This document shows, one piece after another, positions 37,690 through 48,070 of a stretch of DNA of 64,000 nt. The stretch comes from Tritrichomonas musculus (Eukaryota > Parabasalia > Tritrichomonadida > Tritrichomonadidae): assembly GCA_039105265.1 (NCBI GenBank), contig JAPFFF010000064.1, positions 310,001 to 374,000 of the forward strand, written 5' to 3'. The notes beneath the pieces are model-generated. The model made no database searches. It saw nothing but the letters and a program-made list of their open reading frames with translations, and was not told the origin of the DNA. How positions within the stretch are numbered: the first letter of the stretch is position 1; every line of letters begins with the position of its first letter. A program made the translations under genes and the position numbers.

Positions 37690-40600
37690 TTAAGTTTGAG
37701 TGAAATTTTCTCTACCTTCCATTACAGCCTTCATAAGTTTTTCTCTCATAATTTCTTTATTTGAATATGCTGGAAGTTTAAAGTAGTGGGTGCAAGTGAG
37801 GACTGTTGGCAGAGGATCATCATCAGTCATGTAAGGATTATCGAGGACTCTTCTAGCGATAGTCAGTGGCGGGTAAATTGCTGCGAGTCCTCCGATTGGG
37901 AGCCTTGATGAACCAGTTATGAAGTTCAAGAACATAATTTTTTCATTATAATTCATTTCAAGAATAATTTCAAAGAAAAACCTAATTTGGTCGGAGTCAG
38001 GTGAAAAACCGTTACCAATTTTGACATATTTTTTGAGTGCTTCATGTGACAGGTTGAAATCGTCACCACAAATAATTCTATTAATTTCAACACCTGAGAA
38101 AATATTCAATGTATTTATATCCATAATTTCATTAAAACCGTTAACAAAAGCATTCAATTTAGATTTAATTTTTGAACCAATTGTGAACTCATTGAATAAT
38201 TCAATATACTTATTTACGTTACTTTCATTCACTTCTATATTTTTACCATCATCAATCATATCAATTTCTTCTTGATCATGAATTGGATAAACAAAAGTTA
38301 ATCCATACAAATTTGTTGGTTCAGAAAAAGTCGAATATTTTTCATCAATTTCTTTCAATTCAATTTTCTTATCAAAAATTAAATCAAAGAAAGATGGATT
38401 GAATGGAATATCAATGTATATATCCATCTGAAGTGCTTTGGCAACAAAAATTCCTAATAAATAAAATAATTCATCTTTTCCTGTGCAAATTGGAAAGAGT
38501 CCTTTTTCACTGTATGCGTAATCATCATTTGTTTCTTCTGTTCTCCACATTCCACGCTTTTTCAAGCAGAATTCTTTTGACATTAAATTAAAGAATTCTC
38601 TATTTGGCCCTGTGCCAACACCTGTTTCTCCACTAAATGAAAACTCGAGGAATATTTTATATTTTCCAAACTTTTGAAGAATTTCATTTCCTTCATCAAA
38701 TAAGTTGTCTCTTGACACTTTCATGTGCCATGTATGTGAAGGCTTATTCACTGGTTTTTCTTTTTTAAATCGCTGTAAATAGAGATTTGCAACGATTGAT
38801 AATTCACTGGTTAAAACCTTGTAGAAAAAGAATCGATCTTCAAATGGAAACAGAAATGGATACTTAATCATCATTCTCGTGCAAGGTGAAAAAACACCAA
38901 TTGTTAGAATAGGCGAAGACAATTCTTTAACCATTTTAGACACAAATTCATTATTAATCATATTAATTGTTGAATCTTGCGAGTAAATCTCATTTAATAA
39001 CTCAAATAAGTTTGTTATAAATTGATTCATATTTGGAATCATTTCATTCTTATTCATTCTTTCTTGGATTTTTTGCAAATATGAAACTTGAATTGAATTC
39101 GTTTTTTCAAAACATGCTGATTTTTTCGGTTTAAATATGTCTGCAGGATCATCAATGATATTCAATAAAGATTTCAAAAAATAGTCATAAGGATCAATCC
39201 ATTTGTCATCAATTTTATACACATAGTATTTAAATCCTTCAATTTTGATTACTTCTGCAATTACTGACATTGAATATCTTCCATGAAAAACTTGGTCAAA
39301 ATCATGAAACATTCTTTTGAATTCGGGATTGTCTTTACATTCCATTTGAACGATGTTCTCTTGATATTCTTCATTCAATATCATTTCAGTATACAAAAGT
39401 GGTGCATACATTTCAGCATTACAAACTTTCAATCCAAATATAAGTCGAATCGACTTTTCAACAATATCGCGATAATTATCAACAGGGAACGGATCTTTGG
39501 GGGACTTTGGAAGAGACAAAATGTTCAACCCTTCATTGTAGATGAAATCTACTAATTGTTCAAGATCTCCTCTGCGTGACGTTGGCAAAAGTTCCCAAAT
39601 AATTTCAAACAAATCATTCGAATCAGAGAGAAAATCAAACATGAAGAGTTTCTTGTTTGAAATTGCTGAAATAATGTTACTCAAAGAGTCAGGACATAAA
39701 ATTTCGTCGGGAAGTGTCTGTTCTTCGTAACCGACATTGTTATTCAAATATTCAATGTAACTAGAATTGAGTGCCTCTGATTCAAATTGATGGCATTGTA
39801 AAGTATTGAAAATGTCCGTTCTGAAAATCAGCTTCTTTTTCTCTTCATTCAAATTTGACACAATTATTGCAACATAAAACGGATACTCTTCTTCTTTCGC
39901 ATCAAAAGCCAATTTGTAAAGTATTGAAAAATCTGGATTGTATTCAATAAAGGAACTAAAAACAGACAATGCTTTCAAAACAGACAATTTTATTTGATCA
40001 TTTCTATCATCAGAATAGAGCTTTGTTGTTGTTATAATCATTTTTTCACAATGTTCTTTAATAAACGTCTCATCACATTTTTCAATACACCATTGAAAAA
40101 GTGGTCCCTCAAAAAGTTGATCTATTGAAGGTAAATTTGGCCTTGGCAAAAACAACATTGAAAAAGCTAGGAGGAACTCGGTGTAAACCATTGAATTGCT
40201 GTCTTTGAAAAATGACATGAAATCTATTTTTTTCTTCCCTTGAATTATGCTTGATTTCCTCTCTGGAAAAGCGCAATAATAATGATTAATTAATTGAAAA
40301 ATTGCTGTTATTTTAGATTTGTCGCTTTTTTTTGCTTGATTCAAAATTAATTTCAAGCAGTCTTTCCCTTCAATAAAAATGTGATAAGAATACATTATGT
40401 CAAATATCAACTGACTGACAGTATCCGCTGATTCATTGGCTGAAATTTTGCTTTTGATATAAAATAAAAATTCAATGCATATTTGGCTGTTAAATAAAGA
40501 ATTTTGATATTGCCGAAATTGCTCAAAAAATGACCATAAATGACTTAACATTTTGACGAAATATCTTTCTGTTTGACGATCAAATTGACCGAAGTGTAAT

Positions 40601-41037
40601 TTGACTGTTTCGAATAATGTAAATTTTGAAAAGTCAAAGATTGCATTTGGATTTAAACAATTTGGAATCAAATGAAATAATGCATTAAGAATATGAACTT
40701 TGGTGAGACTTTTAAACTCCGGTTTGGACAAATGATTAAAAATTGATTGTAAAATTTGAGATGGATTTTCGATATTTATCGAAGATTTTGATTTGGAATT
40801 TAAATAAATATCTGATCGAACAATACAACGTGTTGCATTATTAAGAAGCTCTTCCTCTTTTTGATTACATAATATTGAAATTAAAGATAAATATATATTA
40901 TGATAAGGGATCTTATATAAAAGAGAATCATTGGAAGAATCAATCATTTCTAAAAGAGCGAACAATCCAGTTGCAATTTCATCGATATTATTTGACGAAA
41001 GGAGGTTGAGAAAAAAAGATGGATCGATATCTTCCAT
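37690..41037 (-). CDS. HECT-type E3 ubiquitin ligase
   Basis: 1,115 residues if the Met at 41037 (MEDIDPSFF) is used; an earlier in-frame Met at 41097 would add 20 residues. The N-terminal ~700 residues are helical and probably armadillo/HEAT-like (LSSNNIDEIATGLFALLEMI at the start). The C-terminal HECT domain begins near 750: EFSFSGETGVGTGPNREFF, LGIFVAKALQMDIYIDIPF, then GGLAAIYPPLTI and the catalytic Cys in VLTCTHYFKLPAYS near residue 1082, about 33 residues from the end as in the family. The enzyme takes ubiquitin from an E2 onto this Cys and passes it to substrate. The arm-repeat plus HECT plan resembles UPL3/TRIP12-type ligases. The gene looks intact. Confidence 0.9.
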   Translation of the reverse strand: MEDIDPSFFLNLLSSNNIDEIATGLFALLEMIDSSNDSLLYKIPYHNIYLSLISILCNQKEEELLNNATRCIVRSDIYLNSKSKSSINIENPSQILQSIFNHLSKPEFKSLTKVHILNALFHLIPNCLNPNAIFDFSKFTLFETVKLHFGQFDRQTERYFVKMLSHLWSFFEQFRQYQNSLFNSQICIEFLFYIKSKISANESADTVSQLIFDIMYSYHIFIEGKDCLKLILNQAKKSDKSKITAIFQLINHYYCAFPERKSSIIQGKKKIDFMSFFKDSNSMVYTEFLLAFSMLFLPRPNLPSIDQLFEGPLFQWCIEKCDETFIKEHCEKMIITTTKLYSDDRNDQIKLSVLKALSVFSSFIEYNPDFSILYKLAFDAKEEEYPFYVAIIVSNLNEEKKKLIFRTDIFNTLQCHQFESEALNSSYIEYLNNNVGYEEQTLPDEILCPDSLSNIISAISNKKLFMFDFLSDSNDLFEIIWELLPTSRRGDLEQLVDFIYNEGLNILSLPKSPKDPFPVDNYRDIVEKSIRLIFGLKVCNAEMYAPLLYTEMILNEEYQENIVQMECKDNPEFKRMFHDFDQVFHGRYSMSVIAEVIKIEGFKYYVYKIDDKWIDPYDYFLKSLLNIIDDPADIFKPKKSACFEKTNSIQVSYLQKIQERMNKNEMIPNMNQFITNLFELLNEIYSQDSTINMINNEFVSKMVKELSSPILTIGVFSPCTRMMIKYPFLFPFEDRFFFYKVLTSELSIVANLYLQRFKKEKPVNKPSHTWHMKVSRDNLFDEGNEILQKFGKYKIFLEFSFSGETGVGTGPNREFFNLMSKEFCLKKRGMWRTEETNDDYAYSEKGLFPICTGKDELFYLLGIFVAKALQMDIYIDIPFNPSFFDLIFDKKIELKEIDEKYSTFSEPTNLYGLTFVYPIHDQEEIDMIDDGKNIEVNESNVNKYIELFNEFTIGSKIKSKLNAFVNGFNEIMDINTLNIFSGVEINRIICGDDFNLSHEALKKYVKIGNGFSPDSDQIRFFFEIILEMNYNEKIMFLNFITGSSRLPIGGLAAIYPPLTIARRVLDNPYMTDDDPLPTVLTCTHYFKLPAYSNKEIMREKLMKAVMEGRENFTQT

Positions 41038-41100
41038 ATTTCCAAAAAATTGAATATATGCCAAATTAAAAATTTTAACATTTCTGAGCATTTTCAAATT

Positions 41101-41531
41101 TCTGAAAAATAAAAATCTTGAAAAATAAACTCAAAATTTTCAATCAACAAACTTACTTTGTGGTTTTCTGCTTTTGCTTTTTCTTTTATAACCAATAATC
41201 GAAATTATTAATAACAAACATAAGTATTTATTGTTTTTTTATACAATGAAATATTAAAAAAATGCTTATAAAACTTATTAAAAATAAATTTATATATATA
41301 AATTCATATAATTTAATTTATATAAATTAATTAATAGAGATAAATATATGAAATATATTAAGATAATTACATTTTACTAAAACTTTTTTTCTGAAGTTTA
41401 TGTTTTTAGGATTACTGATTCTCAAATCAAATCCCTCCATTCTTGATCGTTATAAGGAACTTTAAGGAAAACTTCCATTTACGATTAGAGATTCTCAAAT
41501 CAAATCTTGATATCACTTCTTTTATGAGAAG
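41101..41531. other. AT-rich intergenic DNA upstream of the HECT gene
   Basis: Nothing recognisable. A near-repeat, ATTCTCAAATCAAATC, occurs at about 41417 and 41490. Confidence 0.55.
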
Positions 41532-41543
41532 TTGCTAGAATCT

Positions 41544-41587
<44 letters not shown>

Positions 41588-42330
41588 TTTGACTCAACTC
41601 AAATATTTGCTTGATTCTAGTCAAAATTCTTTGTTGTTAGCAAACTTACCATATCCATTATCAGGGGAAGATTCTTCTGATAGCAATTTATTGCCTAATT
41701 TAGCCAATTTTTTGATTAAGAAGTAAAAAAGATAATACGAATGATTACCTTATTTACTTCTTAATCAATTTGTTCATATTCTTCTACTGTTCCTCTTTCA
41801 GGACTCGTTTGCTGGAAGCTCCAATTTTCATAAAAAAAATTCATACCATTTTCAAGCTTCCGAAAAACAGTCGAATTTTGGCTGAGGAATCTTTCATTCT
41901 GTCTTTTAAAAATTTCATTGAAAACGACATCTTCTTTACTGATAGCAAGATGCAGTTCGACTTCTTCTCTCCTTTTGTTGCTGAATTGATGAGTGCACCA
42001 CTTTTACTCAAACAAATTTCTATTGGAAATTTAAAGTTTAAAAAAGACTGACTACCAAAAATTCGAGGAGCTGATTTTAAGATACGGAGAATACGAAAAC
42101 TTGAAGAACTTTGGTAACGAGTTGAAGATGAAAATCGAATTTTTGAATTGAGAAACCGCACTCTGAAAAAGTCGGATATTGACTTTGAAAAAGTGGCTTC
42201 CGAAGAGAATCTGAGCGATGATTCTGAAGGATTCTTCAATTATTTTGAATTCTTATTTCTTCGACAGCTTCGATGCTATAGTGAAGGATGCTCTGGAAAT
42301 AATGTAGAAGCTCTGCATCGACTTTGAAAA
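41532..42330 (+). pseudogene. Decayed host gene of unknown family
   Basis: Coding-like pieces in changing frames: an Asn run followed by LLLANLPYPLSGEDSSDSN (41532-41726), then LEAPIFIKKIHTIFKLPKNS and ILAEESFILSFKNFIENDIF (41770-42051), then ELRNRTLKKSDIDFEKVASE with SDDSEGFFNYFEFLF (about 42120-42270). Composition is protein-like, but stops and frame changes separate the pieces. It recalls the large BTB/ankyrin-type families of trichomonads, without a diagnostic motif. Confidence 0.4.
41545..41585. repeat. (AAT)n microsatellite
   Basis: About 13 perfect AAT units, read as an Asn run in the plus frame of the decayed gene. Confidence 0.95.
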
Positions 42331-43123
42331 TGATTCTAAAAATAAGGTCTTTTTTAAGAGCGTGTTGGAAAATTTTGTGCACTAGCACACCGATCACATA
42401 ACTGAAGTCAAGTTTCATATCCTGAATTGCTATTTTTTTTTTTTTTTTTTTTAAATTAAATTTATTGACATAAAAATTGAGAAATGATATATAAACAACT
42501 TTTTAGTTTTTTTAATTAAAAACACTTTGGACTACAGAAGAAACATTGTACCTTACTCCAGTATAAAACTGTAAATGATATTATTGATAATTGGAGTTAT
42601 AAAAACAAGATAATAAAATAATTCCTTTTTTGTTATAATTTGAATATTATACTAGCAATTTCATCTTTTATCAATATTTTAAACTTGATAATAAATTATC
42701 AGTTGAAATGCTTGCATTGATTTTATTTATATAAGTAAAAAAATAAATGAAAATTAATTAGCTCATTGAAAGTGTTATACACTCAAACAATCATTCCTAT
42801 GAAAACATCAAATGATACCTATATATGATTTAAAAACAGTTATTAACTAATATTTTTATTTTGATAATTAGATGAGTTATCACAAATATTTCCATTATAT
42901 CCAAATAATTTGCAATTATAAATGTTTATTTTAATTATTTATTATTTATTCATTTGTATATTAAACAAAATATTTGCAAAACTTAATAAAAATATATTTA
43001 TATAAATAAATAAATAAAAATATTTTGGGATAAACTGAAATATATTGAGATAACAATATTTTATTTTAAAAAGATTTTCTGAAGTTTACATTTTATTATA
43101 CCTTTTTTAATACTATTTTCTAA
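42331..43123. other. AT-rich intergenic DNA upstream of the IST1-kinase gene
   Basis: A T run near 42,430; otherwise nothing seen. A possible initiator-like TACATTTTATTATA lies about 36 bases before the ATG. Confidence 0.5.
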
Positions 43124-45772
43124 ATGACTAAAGTTTATCCAACTACTGTTCAAAAACATATTCGAGTTTTACGTACCGGAATAAAGCAACCATTGAATAA
43201 AAATCAATCTGATGCTGATAGTGCAATGAGATTAATGGGAGCTGATCTTTATAGAAAAGATAAAGAACATTTTATGGCTCATGCAAGAATTGTAATTATA
43301 TCGCGTAAAAGAGTTGCTGGTTTTCAGAGGATTATGGAAGCCCTAACCGCGATTAATGATAATTGCATTGATATTATATCTAAAGCCAAAAAAGAAAAAA
43401 ATATACCAGCTCAATTTGCAGAAGATATAACAATTATGTGCAATATTGCATCAATTTTGCGGATTCAGTCTTTTGAGAAATTTCGAAAAGATATTTTATG
43501 TACTCTTTACAATAAGTCAGCCATTCAGGCTATCACTGGCAACGACAAACTCCCGGCTATTATAAAAGATGCTTTTTTAAATGACATCGTTACAGAACAA
43601 GAATTTTCAGCTTTATATGAAGAATTTGCATCCATCAATCCAGACTATTCAAAAATAATGAATGACTCATTTGGCATCAGAGTTGCACCACCTAATCACC
43701 AACTTTTTCCATACGCTCCTACATACCCATCACACCCTCCATCATTTACGGCAGCAAATCAGAAATCTTCTTCAGACATTCCTACATACCCATCACACCC
43801 TCCATCATTTACGGCAGCAAATCAGAAATCTTCTCCAGACATTCCTACATACCCATCACACCCTCCATCATTTACGGCAGCAAATCAGCAATCTTCTCCA
43901 GACATTCCTACATACCCATCACACCCTCCATTATTTACGGCAGCAAATCAGAAATCTTCTTCAGACATTCCTACATACCCATCACACCCTCCATTATTTA
44001 CGGCAGCAAATCAGAAATCTTCTCCAGACATTCCTACATACCCATCACACCCTCCATCATTTTCGGCAGCAAATCAGCAATCTTCTCCAGACATTCCTAC
44101 ATACCCATCACACCCTCCATTATTTACGGCAGCAAATCAGCAATCTTCTCCAGACATTCCTACATACCCATCACACCCTCCATCATTTTCGGCAGCAAAT
44201 CAGCAATCTTCTCCAGACATTCCTACATACCCATCACACCCTCCATTATTTTCGGCAGCAAATCAGCAATCTTCTCCAGACATTCCTACATACCCATCAC
44301 ACCCTCCATCATTTACGGCAGCAAATCAGCAATCTTCTCCAGACATTCCTACATACCCATCACACCCTCCATCATTTACGGCAGCAAATCAGAAATCTTC
44401 TTCAGACATTCCTACATACCCATCACACCCTCCATTATTTACGGCAGCAAATCAGCAATCTTCTCCAGACATTCCTACATACCTATCACACCCTCCATTA
44501 TTTACGGCAGCAAATCAGCAATCTTCTTCAGACATTCCTACATACCCATCACACCCTCCATTATTTTCGGCAGCAAATCTGAAATCTTCTCCAGACTCAC
44601 CAAAAGCAGCACAGCCAACTGCATTCACGCCTTTTGATGCCTCTGTGCATAGTGGACCTACGCCTGACATTCACCAAGCTAGCGGGCAAATAAACTCATC
44701 TCAAAATTTGCAGGCTTTCATCAATGAAAGTCGAAATGAAGTAAAGAGATTAAATGAAGTCGTTGATGCGCAAGAGTCACTGATCAACAACTACAGATTA
44801 GAAATTGAAAGTCTAAAACAAAAAATCAGAGAACAAGACCAAATCATTCATGATTTAGAAGAACGCAAACCAATCCATGAAGAAGCTTCAAAGCAAGGAA
44901 TGACAATCCTTGATTCTGATGAAATTGACCAATTAACAAAGTTGGACGAACTTGGCCATGGATCGAGTGGCACTGTTTATAAAGTGTCAAAAACAGTTAC
45001 AAAGAACGAAATCTATGTTTTGAAAGTCATGACTAAAATGAGTCAAGACAATTTCCGAAATTTCATAAAAGAGTATGAGATATTAAGCATGCTTCATCAT
45101 CCAAATGTCCTTAAAACATATGGAATCTTCTTCAGTGATGAAAAATCACCGCCTTCAATTCTTCTTGAATATTGTTCAAACGACATTGTCAAAATGATAA
45201 AGAATAAAATGTTTTCTAAATGTGATATCGTTTTCATTGTTTACCAAATTGCTGAAGGAATGAAATACGTTCATTCCAGAAATATTATTCATCGTGATCT
45301 AAAACCGTCAAATATTTTGGTCGATGAAAATAGAACAATTAAAATTTGTGATTTCGGAATTTCTAAAATAATGACAGTTGAAGAACAACAAACTACAATG
45401 ACAAGTGGAATTGGAACTCTCTATTTCATGGCACCAGAAATTATTAATAATCAGAAATATGATACAAAGGTGGACGTTTATTCATTCGGAATTGTGACTT
45501 ACTTCATTTTGAGCGGCGGACAATTCCCTAGGTGGACAATCGGCCAGATGGTCACTGGAGCCGAAGTTCCTATTCCAGAATATTTCACAAGTTTGGCAAA
45601 ATCATTAGTTCGATCTTGCTTGCAGTTGGATCCAAATGTGAGACCAAATTTCAGCACAATTTTGGAAAATATTAAAAAATATCAATACGAATTACTCGAT
45701 CTTTCACCTCAAGAAAAAGTTGAAGTGAAAAATCGTATTGAGCAATTCCAGAGACGAATCCCATCTTATTAA
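43124..45772 (+). CDS. IST1-like domain, proline-repeat and protein kinase fusion
   Basis: 882 residues. Residues ~8-185 are helical and resemble IST1, the ESCRT-III-related regulator: DLYRKDKEHFMAHARIVIIS (the KDxxxARIxV-type helix), RIMEALTAINDNCIDIISKA and SFEKFRKDILCTLY, followed by a Pro-rich linker as in IST1. Residues 198-491 are 14 tandem 21-mers (IPTYPSHPPSFTAANQ and SS-PD). A coiled coil spans ~525-585. The kinase (about 600-855) has LGHGSSGTVYK (606), VLKVM, HRDLKPSNIL (about 721), ICDFGIS (742), GTLYFMAPEI and VDVYSFGIV; all catalytic residues are present, Ser/Thr type. Together this suggests a kinase recruited to ESCRT sites on endosomes or the abscission zone. The IST1 call is by pattern; VHS-like helices are the alternative. 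Confidence 0.65.
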   Translation: MTKVYPTTVQKHIRVLRTGIKQPLNKNQSDADSAMRLMGADLYRKDKEHFMAHARIVIISRKRVAGFQRIMEALTAINDNCIDIISKAKKEKNIPAQFAEDITIMCNIASILRIQSFEKFRKDILCTLYNKSAIQAITGNDKLPAIIKDAFLNDIVTEQEFSALYEEFASINPDYSKIMNDSFGIRVAPPNHQLFPYAPTYPSHPPSFTAANQKSSSDIPTYPSHPPSFTAANQKSSPDIPTYPSHPPSFTAANQQSSPDIPTYPSHPPLFTAANQKSSSDIPTYPSHPPLFTAANQKSSPDIPTYPSHPPSFSAANQQSSPDIPTYPSHPPLFTAANQQSSPDIPTYPSHPPSFSAANQQSSPDIPTYPSHPPLFSAANQQSSPDIPTYPSHPPSFTAANQQSSPDIPTYPSHPPSFTAANQKSSSDIPTYPSHPPLFTAANQQSSPDIPTYLSHPPLFTAANQQSSSDIPTYPSHPPLFSAANLKSSPDSPKAAQPTAFTPFDASVHSGPTPDIHQASGQINSSQNLQAFINESRNEVKRLNEVVDAQESLINNYRLEIESLKQKIREQDQIIHDLEERKPIHEEASKQGMTILDSDEIDQLTKLDELGHGSSGTVYKVSKTVTKNEIYVLKVMTKMSQDNFRNFIKEYEILSMLHHPNVLKTYGIFFSDEKSPPSILLEYCSNDIVKMIKNKMFSKCDIVFIVYQIAEGMKYVHSRNIIHRDLKPSNILVDENRTIKICDFGISKIMTVEEQQTTMTSGIGTLYFMAPEIINNQKYDTKVDVYSFGIVTYFILSGGQFPRWTIGQMVTGAEVPIPEYFTSLAKSLVRSCLQLDPNVRPNFSTILENIKKYQYELLDLSPQEKVEVKNRIEQFQRRIPSY
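43715..44596 (+). repeat. 14 tandem 63-bp repeats in the kinase gene
   Basis: Exactly 14 units of 63 bases (882 bases), each encoding 21 residues, in frame throughout. Units differ at a few fixed sites: S/L before F, T/S after F, K/Q after N, P/S before D. One unit has L for P in TYPSH. Confidence 0.95.
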
Positions 45773-45866
45773 ACATGGGTTTGAATTTTTTATTTTTATT
45801 TTTTTTTGATGAACTGAAACCAAAAACTCAGTAACTTTTCAAAACTTTTTAAAAGAAGATTATACT

Positions 45867-46367
45867 ATGACTGAATTAATCACAAGTTCGAATGACAACA
45901 ATATAAATGATCTCAACCTTATTTCAAATAAACTAAAATCAATTGTAATTATGAATGATGAAACATTACACGATGAAATATTTCAGAAATTAATAATCCT
46001 ATTCGTATTAATGTCAATGATGCAATTACTTACCGTGCTTTTCTTTCAGCTTTAACTATAAAAACATCTGATGCACAGAATGAATGCACAGATATTTTGC
46101 ATAAATTTGAATTATTTTTATTAACCGAAGTAAACAATAAATATATTAATTTAAGATGCAAAAAAGAATGGAAATAGGAATTAATGGAGATTATTTACGA
46201 TAGATTTAAGCAATATAAAAAAGTGATTATAACAATTCAAATTGTTTTATTTTGTTATCAAAAATTGTTAAACGAAATAAAACAAATTAATCCATCTAAT
46301 GATTCAATTTCCCACGAGGAATGAAATTTAATTTTAGATGAAATTAAAATGATATCATATACAAATT
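45867..46367 (+). pseudogene. Decayed host gene of unknown family
   Basis: It begins at an ATG (MTELITSSNDNNINDLN). The protein-like frame shifts near 45,990 and continues as NPIRINVNDAITYRAFLSAL, then HKFELFLLTEVNNKYINLRC and IIYDRFKQYKKVIITIQIVL, with in-frame stops TAG near 46,177 and TGA near 46,322, ending at TAA near 46,367. About three breaks. Charged helical composition; no family recognised. Confidence 0.5.
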
Positions 46368-46659
46368 AAAAGTTCTGAAAATGGATTAAATTAATATATT
46401 TTTTACTTTAAAGCATAGGATTTTTTTGTTTCCAATATAAACAAGTTAAATGCTTATATAATTAAATATTAAATTAAAAATTATTATTAAAACAAATAAT
46501 GAACAAGTGTAATAGATAAATATTGAGAGAAACATTTATATTGATAAATATTTTTGTTTACCAAAGTTTTCACTCTTATCGGGATTATCTCTCAAATTTC
46601 AATTAACAACATCTTTTATAATAACTTTTGAATGATTCAATCATAAAAAGAAGGGAAAA

Positions 46660-47795
46660 TGCATTCTAGCCTCCATTTTTCATATCACATTTCTTTTTGG
46701 GGGCTAAAAGATTTTTTGTTTATTTTTTTATTGAAAGTTGTATTTTAGCCCCCATTTTTTTTTTTATTCATAAGTGTTTTTCATCCCATAGACTTTACAT
46801 TTCGCAAGTATTTCCCAAAATATTTTTTCTTTGTTGCTCCTATATGCATATTACTAAATAAATAAATAGAATTTGTTGAAAAAAAAAAAGATATTATTAT
46901 TTTTCTCTATTTATAGGTAAAAAGGACATATTATCTCTTGAATTTGATAGAAATAAAATGATTAAAGGTTTTATTTATAATATTTTCTATATATATAATG
47001 TTTTGTTTAATCAAAGATTATATATTCTAAAAATTTTTCTTGCGTTTTTGGTTATATATGTGTAATTATTTTCGAATATCGTTTATTATTTTATTCACCA
47101 AAGAATTTCTCTATTTTTAATTATTTTTGTTGTTCATTAAAAAAAACTAAACGACTTTATTTTGCTTTTGCTAAACGGTTTTTTTTATATTTTTGATAGT
47201 TTATATGGTCAAAGTATTTTCAAAAAGTTTATATTACAACCATATATTCTCACAAAATTTTTGGTAATAAAAGAAACACCCTAATTCTTATTTAGGATCA
47301 ATTTAATTAAATTATTTAACGCAGCAGCATTTTCTTTTTGCCCAAAATGATCTTAAACTTAAACCAGACATTATACTTTCATATTTTTATAATGAATATG
47401 AAATATAATAATTTATTCATGTTAATATAAACACCAGCTTTATGGCTTTTTTTGAGATAATATATAATTTCCAGTATGAGTTAATGATTCTTTACCTTTT
47501 TATTCTATTTATCATTAAATAGTTTATCTGAATAAAGTAATCATCAAGAATTATTGATGTTTTTTAGAATTTTTCGTTTTATTTTTATCTTTATATGTTT
47601 TTTTAACAGATTACTCCCTTTTTTTTCATTTTTTTTTATTTTAATATGCTTTTTTTGCTCTTTTTTTTAATAAAATTTACGATTATTTTCAATTGAAAAA
47701 GTTTTCAAAAAAGTGGGGGCGAAAATACTCATTTTTACATTTTTTCCCCCATTTTTCCTTTCCATTTTTGGGGGCTAAAAAAAGTTCCCCTGAAA
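46660..47795. repeat. Possible ~1.1-kb element bounded by GGGGGCTAAAA motifs
   Basis: GGGGGCTAAAA stands at 46699 and 47770, its inverse TTTTAGCCCCCA at 46743, and GGGGGCGAAAAT at 47715; G/C runs are otherwise very rare in this DNA. The left edge (GGGAAAATGCATTCTAGCCTCC) and the inverted right edge (GGGGAACTTTTTTTAGCCCCC) are weakly alike, so this may be an old inverted-repeat element. Confidence 0.35.
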
Positions 47796-48049
47796 AGAAC
47801 GTTTATTTATAATGTTATAAACAAAATTTTTTTTATTTTTTTCTTGTTTTTATTTTATTGAACATTACAAAACAGCAACCAGTCACGATTTTACAAAAAA
47901 TATTTGAAAATACCCATATTTATAAACGTCCATCTAAAATCGCAGAAGAGAACTCTGACACGATTTTTAAGTTACAAAAAAGCCTTCATATTTTATATTT
48001 TGCAACAAATATGTATAATACAGTTATGTATAAAATATTGAAGCAGTAT

Positions 48050-48070
48050 AAAAAGTGGAAGCACTTTTTT
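48050..48070. repeat. Inverted repeat AAAAAGTG / CACTTTTT
   Basis: AAAAAGTG, four bases GAAG, CACTTTTTT. Same core as the hairpins at 18287 and 37194, in the opposite order. Confidence 0.5.

Noticed and set aside
41100-41170. Intron near the 5' end of the HECT gene (GTAAGT ... TTTTTCAG on the minus strand)
   Set aside because: The known trichomonad 3' splice/branch motif (ACTAACACACAG type) is absent, and the coding frame has a good ATG without it.
43662-44582. Second plus-strand frame of 306 codons inside the kinase repeats (LHTHHTLHH type)
   Set aside because: A 63-bp unit divisible by three keeps every frame open through the array; it ends with the array.
43715-44596. CRISPR-like regular array
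   Set aside because: Repeats are contiguous, without unique spacers, in frame inside a eukaryotic kinase gene.
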